From Bacillota bacterium (GTDB lineage Bacteria; Bacillota; Clostridia; Christensenellales; CAG-138), in assembly GCA_023399275.1 (NCBI GenBank), contig JAEWQH010000116.1, forward strand, positions 1-15,422: a DNA stretch of 15,422 nt, given 5' to 3'. A program made the translations under genes and the position numbers. The first letter of the stretch is position 1. Each line of letters opens with the position of its first letter. The notes under the pieces were generated by a model. It was not told the DNA's origin. It saw nothing but the letters and a program-made list of their open reading frames with translations, and searched no databases. Shown here in pieces: positions 10,154 to 15,422 of this stretch.

Positions 10154-10177
10154 GGCAAAGGGGGGAAATCCTGTTTC

Positions 10178-12004
10178 ATGTGTGGAATCGTTGGATACAC
10201 AGGCGATCAGAATTGCGTACCCATCCTTATGAACGGGCTGGCTTCGCTCGCCTACCGCGGATATGACTCTGCCGGCGTCGCCATTTGGGAAGGCGGCGAG
10301 CTGACGCTGCGCAAGGCCAAAGGAAAGATTGAGAACCTGACCAGTCTGCTGGAGAAGTCCCCCGTCTGCGGAAAGAGCGGCATCGGCCACACCCGCTGGG
10401 CGACGCACGGCGAGCCGTCGGACATCAACGCGCATCCGCATACCGACACGAGAAAGACGCTTGCCATCGTACACAACGGCATCATTGAAAACTATCAGCA
10501 CATCAAGAGCATGCTCGAGAAAAACGGCTGTGTATTCGTCTCGCAGACGGATACGGAGGTCGTCGCGCAGCTGCTTGGCTACTATTACCGGGGGAATCCG
10601 TTTACCGCGCTTAAGCAGGCGGTTGCCATGCTCGAAGGCTCGTTTGCGCTGGCGATCCTCTTCGCGGACGACCCGGAGACGATCTACTGCACCTGCAAGG
10701 ACAGCCCGATGGTACTCGGACATGGCGATAACGAAAGCGTCGTCGCTTCGGACATCCCGGCGATCCTCGAATACACGCGGGACGTCTGCTTTATGCAGGA
10801 TCGCCAGATCGCAATCCTGCGCAAGAGCGGCATCGAGTATTACGACGAGTTCGGTACGGCGATCGAGAAGATGCCGTTGCATGTGGACTGGGATGTCGAG
10901 TCTGCAAAGAAGGGCAACTACGAGCACTTTATGATGAAGGAGATTTGCGAGGAGCCGGAGGCGTTTCGCAAGACCTTCGATCAATACGTATCAAAGGATT
11001 TTACGCTCAAGTCCGATCGTTTCCCGTGGGACGAAGCGCGTGCAAAGCAGCTCGGGCGCATCACCATCGTCAGCTGCGGAACAGCGTATCACGCCGGTAT
11101 GCTCGGAAAGAAATTCATCGAGCGCATGGCGAAGCTCCGCGTGGATGTGGATATCGCCAGCGAGTACCGCTATGGAGACATGCTCATCGACCCGGGAGAG
11201 GCGTTTCTGGTCATCAGCCAGTCTGGCGAGACGGCGGATACCATCGCCGCGCTCCGGCGCGCAAAGGAGCTTGGCTGCGACACGATGGCGCTCTGCAACG
11301 TTACCGGCAGCACGATCTCGCGCGAGGCCGGGCATGTGATGTATACCTACGCCGGGCCGGAGATCGCCGTAGCCGCGACAAAGTCGTATCTTACGCAGAT
11401 CATCGTGCTGTATCTTTGCGCGCTGGATCTTGCGCAGAAGCGGGGCGAGATGACGGCACGGCAGGTAACGCGCCGGCTCGAGGAGATGAGCCGCGTGCCT
11501 GCCGCCATGCAAAAAGTGCTGGACCACAAGGAGCGGATTCAGTTTTTTGCCAGCCGCTCGTTTGCGGTGAAGCACGTGTTCTTCATCGGCCGGGGGCTTG
11601 ACTTTGCGCTTGCCATGGAGGCTGCGCTCAAGCTCAAGGAGATATCCTATATCCATTCCGAGGCATATGCCGCGGGCGAGCTCAAGCACGGCACCATCGC
11701 GCTGATCGAGGAGGGCTCGCTCGTCGTCGCCCTCGCGACGCAGCCGGAGTTGCAGGCCAAGGTTGCGAGCAATATGGAGGAGGTGCGCGTGCGCGGCGCG
11801 CGCGTGCTGGCCGTGACAAACGGCGCGTGGGAAGGCGCGAAGGACCATTCGCACGAGCAGTGGCAGATCGAGCGCATGGACGAGACGCTCGCGCCGCTGT
11901 GCGCGATCGTGCCCATGCAGTTGCTTGCATACTACCTCGCGGTGCAGAAAGGCTGCTCGGTGGATCAGCCGCGCAATCTTGCAAAAAGCGTAACGGTGGA
12001 ATAG
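10178..12004 (+). CDS. glmS: Glutamine--fructose-6-phosphate aminotransferase (isomerizing)
   Basis: This 608-residue enzyme makes glucosamine-6-phosphate from fructose-6-phosphate and glutamine, the first step towards UDP-GlcNAc and peptidoglycan. The start is fixed by the family: MCGIVGYTG places the glutaminase nucleophile at C2 after Met removal. The N-terminal class II amidotransferase domain shows YRGYDSAG, GHTRWATHG and HNGIIENY. Two SIS sugar-isomerase domains follow, with SCGTAYHAG, SQSGETADT and GRGLDFALAMEAALKLKE. The C-terminal tail is the invariant DQPRNLAKSVTVE with K603. An in-frame ATG at 10115 lies within the leader hairpin loop and is not used. The ribosome binding site is a run of Gs (10160-10165), a little far from the ATG (12 bases). 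It has its own promoter and terminator, so it is a single-gene unit. A catalytic glmS ribozyme is not present in the short leader. Confidence 0.97.
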   Translation: MCGIVGYTGDQNCVPILMNGLASLAYRGYDSAGVAIWEGGELTLRKAKGKIENLTSLLEKSPVCGKSGIGHTRWATHGEPSDINAHPHTDTRKTLAIVHNGIIENYQHIKSMLEKNGCVFVSQTDTEVVAQLLGYYYRGNPFTALKQAVAMLEGSFALAILFADDPETIYCTCKDSPMVLGHGDNESVVASDIPAILEYTRDVCFMQDRQIAILRKSGIEYYDEFGTAIEKMPLHVDWDVESAKKGNYEHFMMKEICEEPEAFRKTFDQYVSKDFTLKSDRFPWDEARAKQLGRITIVSCGTAYHAGMLGKKFIERMAKLRVDVDIASEYRYGDMLIDPGEAFLVISQSGETADTIAALRRAKELGCDTMALCNVTGSTISREAGHVMYTYAGPEIAVAATKSYLTQIIVLYLCALDLAQKRGEMTARQVTRRLEEMSRVPAAMQKVLDHKERIQFFASRSFAVKHVFFIGRGLDFALAMEAALKLKEISYIHSEAYAAGELKHGTIALIEEGSLVVALATQPELQAKVASNMEEVRVRGARVLAVTNGAWEGAKDHSHEQWQIERMDETLAPLCAIVPMQLLAYYLAVQKGCSVDQPRNLAKSVTVE

Positions 12005-12012
12005 CCGCCTGT

Positions 12013-12046
12013 TTCACGCCCCTCTAAAGGGGCGTGAATTTTGTTG
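12013..12046 (+). terminator. Rho-independent terminator of glmS
   Basis: A perfect 11-bp stem (TTCACGCCCCT with AGGGGCGTGAA) with a CTAA loop is followed by TTTTGTTGT, eight bases after the glmS stop. Confidence 0.93.
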
Positions 12047-12176
12047 TAGCGAATCGGTATCGGTTCTTTTGCCCGGCCGCGGTTGCGGGCGGGACGGGCA
12101 TGTGCTTTGAAAACAAGCAGTCCAGAAAGCAATCATAAAATAGCGATAGAGTCAGATGAGACACGGAGGAGGATGT

Positions 12177-13808
12177 ATGGCAAAGTATATTTTTGTAACC
12201 GGCGGTGTCGTTTCAGGGTTGGGCAAAGGGATTACGGCAGCTTCGCTGGGGCGGCTGCTCAAGGCGCGCGGGTTGAAGGTGGCCGCGCAGAAGCTGGATC
12301 CGTATATCAACGTCGATCCGGGCACGATGAGCCCCTTTCAGCACGGCGAGGTGTTTGTCACCGAAGACGGCGCGGAAACCGACCTCGACCTCGGCCACTA
12401 TGAACGATTCATCGACGAGGACCTAAACCGCTTCTCCAACCTGACGCAAGGCAAGGTATACTGGAACATCCTGACCAACGAGCGCGCGGGTGCGTATCTG
12501 GGCGAGACGGTGCAGGTCATCCCGCACGTGACCAACGAGATCAAGCGCTTCATCTACAGCGTGGCGGATACGACGCACGCGGACGTGGTCATCACCGAGA
12601 TCGGCGGCACCATCGGCGATATCGAAAGCCAGCCGTTTCTGGAGGCGATCCGCCAGGTCGGCCACGAGGTAGGGCCGGGGAACTGCCTGTATATCCACGT
12701 AACGCTGGTGCCGTACCTCTCTGGTTCGGACGAGCACAAATCCAAGCCGACGCAGCATTCCGTCAAGGAGCTGCAGTCTTCCGGCATCACGCCGGACGTC
12801 ATCGTCATGCGCGTCGACCGGCCGGTGGACGAGAGCATCAAGCGCAAGATCGGCTTGTTTTGTAATGTCAAGCCGGACTGCGTCATCGAAAACCTCACTG
12901 TGGAGACGCTTTATGAAGCGCCGGTCATGCTCGAGCGCAACAACTTCTCCGCCGTCGTTTGCCGTGAGCTGCAGCTCGATCTGCCGCAGCCAAACCTCAA
13001 GGAGTGGAATGAGATGCTCGAACGCGTGCGCGGCAGCAAGGAGCACGTTCGGATCGGGCTTGTCGGCAAATATGTCAAGCTGCACGACGCATACCTCTCC
13101 GTCGCGGAGGCGATGCGCCACGCGGGCTATGAAAACAGCGCGGTGGTTGAGATCGAATGGATCGATTCGGAGGCCATAGACGCAAAAAACGTTGCAGAAA
13201 AGCTCTCCGGGCTGGACGGCATCGTGCTGCCGGGCGGCTTCGGCGTGCGCGGGGTCGAGGGCATGATCCAGACCGCGAAGTACGCGCGCGAAAACCATAT
13301 CCCATATCTCGGCCTTTGTCTCGGCATGCAGATAGCGGTCATCGAGTTTGCGCGAAACGCGGCGGGGCTCTTTGGCGCGAACAGCGGCGAGTTTGACGAA
13401 AACAGCCCGCATAAGGTCATTGACTTCATGCCGGACCAGTATGCAACGATCAACAAAGGCGGCACGATGCGCCTCGGCAGCTACCCGTGCAAGGTGCTGC
13501 ATGGCTCCCTGCTGGAGCAGTGCTATGCCCAGCCGCTGATCCATGAGCGCCATCGCCACCGCTATGAGTTCAACAACGATTACCGCGAGCGCCTCTCCGA
13601 GGCCGGGCTCGTGCTCTCCGGCGTATCGCCGGACGGGCGCATCGTAGAGACCGTGGAGCTGCGCGATCACCCGTTTTACATCGGCGTACAGTTCCATCCC
13701 GAGTTCAAGAGCCGCCCGAATCGTGCGCATCCGCTCTTCAAAGGGTTCGTCGCTGCTGCGCTGAAGCACCGAAAGCAGTCGGAACAAAACGCCGAAACCA
13801 CGCGATAG
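12177..13808 (+). CDS. pyrG: CTP synthase
   Basis: This 543-residue cytoplasmic enzyme aminates UTP to CTP with glutamine and ATP. The N-terminal synthetase domain opens with the P-loop-like GGVVSGLGKGITAASLGRLL. It continues with KLDPYINVDPGTMSPFQHGE, the metal/nucleotide region VTEDGAETDLDLGHYERF, and EIGGTIGDIES. The C-terminal class I glutaminase domain has the nucleophile in GLCLGMQ (C381) and the His-Glu pair in HPEFKSRP (H507, E509). The length is close to the family norm (about 535-545). An in-frame ATG at 12156 would add seven residues, but GGAGGAGG (12165-12172) directly precedes the ATG at 12177, and MAKYIFVTGG is the family N-terminus. The 172-bp gap upstream has no convincing promoter or the GGGC-start attenuator used by Bacillus pyrG. 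It probably shares a transcript with the AhpD-like gene 49 bp downstream. Confidence 0.97.
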   Translation: MAKYIFVTGGVVSGLGKGITAASLGRLLKARGLKVAAQKLDPYINVDPGTMSPFQHGEVFVTEDGAETDLDLGHYERFIDEDLNRFSNLTQGKVYWNILTNERAGAYLGETVQVIPHVTNEIKRFIYSVADTTHADVVITEIGGTIGDIESQPFLEAIRQVGHEVGPGNCLYIHVTLVPYLSGSDEHKSKPTQHSVKELQSSGITPDVIVMRVDRPVDESIKRKIGLFCNVKPDCVIENLTVETLYEAPVMLERNNFSAVVCRELQLDLPQPNLKEWNEMLERVRGSKEHVRIGLVGKYVKLHDAYLSVAEAMRHAGYENSAVVEIEWIDSEAIDAKNVAEKLSGLDGIVLPGGFGVRGVEGMIQTAKYARENHIPYLGLCLGMQIAVIEFARNAAGLFGANSGEFDENSPHKVIDFMPDQYATINKGGTMRLGSYPCKVLHGSLLEQCYAQPLIHERHRHRYEFNNDYRERLSEAGLVLSGVSPDGRIVETVELRDHPFYIGVQFHPEFKSRPNRAHPLFKGFVAAALKHRKQSEQNAETTR

Positions 13809-13857
13809 CCGACCGTGCGGCGGAGAAACGGCGCATAGACAGGACAAGGAGCAGAGC

Positions 13858-14448
13858 ATGCAAACATCCGGCAGGAAGCTTTTCTCGGTCATCGAGTTCT
13901 ATCGCATCATGACGCTGGCGTTTCGCTCGATGCCGCTGCTGCGAAAGGCAAAGGCGGAAGGGGAGATGGATCCGTCGTTTCTGGAGCGCATCATGCTCGC
14001 GGTGACCGAGGTCAACGGTTGCGCGATGTGTTCGTATTATCATACGAAAGCTGCGCTGGAGGAGGGCTTTGGTGAGGAAGAGATCCGCGCCATGCTTGGC
14101 GGCAGCCTTGCGGATGTGCCGAAGGAGCAGCTCCCCGGCGTGCTTTTTGCGCAGCACTATGCGGACCTGCGGGGCAGGCCTACGCGCGAAGGCTGGAAGC
14201 GCGTCATAGAGGAGTACGGCGAAGCAGGTGCGCAGGGCATCCTCGCCGCGACCCGCATGATCATGATGGGTAACGCCGTCGGCATTCCGGCAGGTTCGCT
14301 CGGGATGCGTTTTCGCGGCAAGGCGGATCCGCGCAGCAACGTCTTCTACGAGCTGCTGATGATGCTCGCCACGGTGCTCTTTCTGCCGCTGTGCGGCGTC
14401 ACCGCGCTGGTGCTCAATCTGGCCGGAGCGCCGCTGATGCGGTTTTAG
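13858..14448 (+). CDS. Carboxymuconolactone decarboxylase/AhpD-like protein with C-terminal membrane segment
   Basis: The 196-residue product carries the AhpD/CMD core signature E-x3-C-x2-C-x3-H as EVNGCAMCSYYH (E51, C55, C58, H62). In AhpD this cysteine pair, with Glu and His as proton relays, gives thiol-disulfide (peroxidase-linked) activity. The surrounding helices (LERIMLAVTEVNGC and AALEEGFGEEEIRAML) fit the family. Unusual is a C-terminal hydrophobic stretch of about 28 residues (about 163-190), which looks like a transmembrane helix or hairpin and would tether the domain to the membrane. AAGGAG lies 7 bases before the ATG at 13858. It follows pyrG by 49 bp, with no terminator between, and ends at a strong hairpin, so it is probably the second gene of that unit. 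The partner and substrate are unknown; a thiol-redox role is inferred from the motif. Confidence 0.85.
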   Translation: MQTSGRKLFSVIEFYRIMTLAFRSMPLLRKAKAEGEMDPSFLERIMLAVTEVNGCAMCSYYHTKAALEEGFGEEEIRAMLGGSLADVPKEQLPGVLFAQHYADLRGRPTREGWKRVIEEYGEAGAQGILAATRMIMMGNAVGIPAGSLGMRFRGKADPRSNVFYELLMMLATVLFLPLCGVTALVLNLAGAPLMRF

Positions 14449-14470
14449 CGCCGGCACCTTTCAACAGATA

Positions 14471-14506
14471 AAAGCAGGGCTGTTCGATTCAGAACAGCCC
14501 TGCTTT
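14471..14506. terminator. Bidirectional terminator, 15-bp perfect inverted repeat
   Basis: AAAGCAGGGCTGTTC and GAACAGCCCTGCTTT are exact complements around a GATTCA loop. The A and T ends of the stem supply the U-run in both directions. It lies between the convergent AhpD-like and alcohol dehydrogenase genes, so it should stop both. Confidence 0.92.
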
Positions 14507-14518
14507 GCGTGCCTCGTG

Positions 14519-15422
14519 TTATGCGCGAAGGTCGTCGATCAGCCCCCGAAAATCCGGCTCGCGCCAGAGCACAGGCACGGGATAGAGCGGGTTTGCCTCC
14601 TTCATCGCCCGGCGGATGATCAGCGGTATGTCCTTCTCCAAAATGAAGTCGAATTTTGCGGGGATGCCCATGCGCTCGTTCATACGGCGGATCTCGGCGA
14701 TGAACGCCGCCGCCTTCTCCGCGTCGCTGATGCCGCCGAGGCCGGCGGCTTGCGCAAGGCGCGCAAGCTTGCCGTATACGGGCGCGCCGTAGCGCTCCAA
14801 AACGCAGGGGAGAATCACCGCGTTGGCGAGCCCGTGCGGCGTGCCGTAGAGGCCGCCGAGCGCATGTGCGACACAGTGAACATAGCCCACGAATGCGCGG
14901 GTAAACGCTGCGCCGGCATCAAACGCGGCGAGCTGCATATTTCGGCGCGCGTCGAGATCGCCGCCATCCCGATAGGCTTTTTCGAGGTTGGCGAAGATGA
15001 GCCGAACGGCTTCGACCGCGTCTTCCCTTGCGCTCTTTGGCGCAAAAAGGTTGGTATACGACTCCACTGCGTGCGTCAGCGCGTCCATACCGGTTGCGCT
15101 CGTCGTGTGCGGTGGCAGGCTGACGGTCAGCTCCGGATCGAGCACCGCACAGAGCGGTATGAGCGCCGGATCCTGAATGGCATACTTGCGCTGCGCCGCG
15201 CGGTCGGTCACCACGGCGGCTACGGTCGTCTCGGTGCCGCTGCCCGCCGTGGTCGGCACGACGAAGAGCGGCGGCAGTTTTTTGCGTACGCGCAGCGTGC
15301 CGCCCATCTGCGAGATGCTCCGCTCCGGTCTGGCGATCCGCGCGCCTGCGGCCTTTGCGCAGTCGATTGCGGAGCCGCCGCCAAAGCCGACGATGCAGTC
15401 GCATTTGTTTTCGACGTATAGC
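14519..15422 (-). CDS. Iron-containing alcohol dehydrogenase (5'-truncated by window)
   Basis: The C-terminal 300 residues of a group III (iron-dependent) alcohol dehydrogenase are present; the frame is open to the right edge and about 80-90 N-terminal residues are missing. The NAD(P)-binding GGGS motif appears as GFGGGSAIDCAK near the edge. TTAGSGTE follows, then the four metal ligands: Asp and His in GMDALTHAVESY, His in the VHCVAHALGG block, and His in GTPHGLANAV. The ATG at 15307 is internal to the domain, not the start. Such enzymes reduce aldehydes or ketones to alcohols (butanol, 1,3-propanediol, lactaldehyde types) to reoxidise NAD(P)H in fermentation; the substrate cannot be assigned from the sequence. 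The gene ends just before the shared terminator at 14471-14506 and may be the last gene of an unseen operon. Confidence 0.93.
   Translation of the reverse strand, partial: LYVENKCDCIVGFGGGSAIDCAKAAGARIARPERSISQMGGTLRVRKKLPPLFVVPTTAGSGTETTVAAVVTDRAAQRKYAIQDPALIPLCAVLDPELTVSLPPHTTSATGMDALTHAVESYTNLFAPKSAREDAVEAVRLIFANLEKAYRDGGDLDARRNMQLAAFDAGAAFTRAFVGYVHCVAHALGGLYGTPHGLANAVILPCVLERYGAPVYGKLARLAQAAGLGGISDAEKAAAFIAEIRRMNERMGIPAKFDFILEKDIPLIIRRAMKEANPLYPVPVLWREPDFRGLIDDLRA

Noticed and set aside
10087..10177. glmS ribozyme
   Set aside because: The leader is about 85 bases and lacks the conserved pseudoknotted core; the ribozyme needs roughly twice that length.
12070..12100. Terminator or Bacillus-type pyrG attenuator in the pyrG leader
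   Set aside because: A hairpin exists (TGCCCG/CGGGCA with CCGC/GCGG inside), but no T-run follows and no GGGC initiation site with a suitable promoter is visible.
12107..12141. pyrG promoter TTGAAA...TAAAAT
   Set aside because: The spacer is 23 bp, too long for sigma-A; the promoter of pyrG remains unidentified.
12423..13892. Minus-strand open frame of 489 codons opposite pyrG
   Set aside because: Antisense shadow of CTP synthase. Long antisense frames are common in GC-rich DNA and this one has no start signal or motifs.
14516..15421. Plus-strand open frame of 301 codons opposite the alcohol dehydrogenase
   Set aside because: The minus strand encodes clear iron-dependent alcohol dehydrogenase motifs; the plus frame has none.

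Overview
The window is GC-rich bacterial chromosome carrying mostly ordinary housekeeping and catabolic genes. It reads as an anaerobic, low-oxygen-adapted Firmicute (Clostridia-like). The evidence is a tryptophan T-box riboswitch, consensus sigma-A type promoters (TTGACG-17-TATAAT twice), strong purine-rich ribosome binding sites, U-tailed terminators, and a B12-dependent ornithine fermentation cluster of the kind known from amino-acid fermenting Clostridia. The species cannot be named from this sequence alone.

Layout. (1) Positions 1-3052, plus strand, are the 3' end of an ornithine catabolism operon: the C-terminal B12 domain of the D-ornithine 4,5-aminomutase large subunit (oraE, cut by the window edge), a MutL/GlmL-type ASKHA ATPase that probably reactivates the mutase, and ornithine racemase (orr). 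A terminator at 3056-3089 is shared with the next, convergent gene. (2) A MalY/PatB-type cystathionine beta-lyase (complement 3106-4266) diverges from a two-gene unit on the plus strand: a ribbon-helix-helix (RHH) protein with a long uncharacterised C-terminal part, then clpB. The divergent intergenic region holds two back-to-back sigma-A promoters with a near-perfect 18-bp palindrome between them. (3) A small lipoprotein (complement 7731-8138) has a chagasin-like (I42 inhibitor) pattern. Its promoter is covered by a perfect 14-bp inverted repeat that fits the AGTGTA-13bp-TACACT operator of GntR-family YtrA as I recall it. (4) A consensus promoter, a complete UGG-specifier T-box and a standalone trpB follow. 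(5) glmS has its own consensus promoter and a short leader with a 12-bp hairpin, a G-rich loop and a following U-run; there is no glmS ribozyme. (6) pyrG is followed by a membrane-anchored AhpD/CMD-like gene and a 15-bp perfect inverted-repeat terminator. (7) An iron-dependent alcohol dehydrogenase on the minus strand is cut by the right edge.

How the genes work together. Orr converts L- to D-ornithine, OraE (with OraS, outside the window) performs the B12/PLP amino migration, and the ATPase services the B12 enzyme. T-box control of a lone trpB implies salvage of indole (or serine plus indole) when charged tRNA-Trp runs short, since no trpA or other trp gene is beside it. glmS and pyrG feed amino-sugar and CTP pools and are separately transcribed. 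I found no mobile elements, tRNA or rRNA genes, or CRISPR arrays. The least explained parts are the regulatory DNA (4267-4413, 8219-8255, 10087-10177), the RHH-clpB pairing, and the small lipoprotein.
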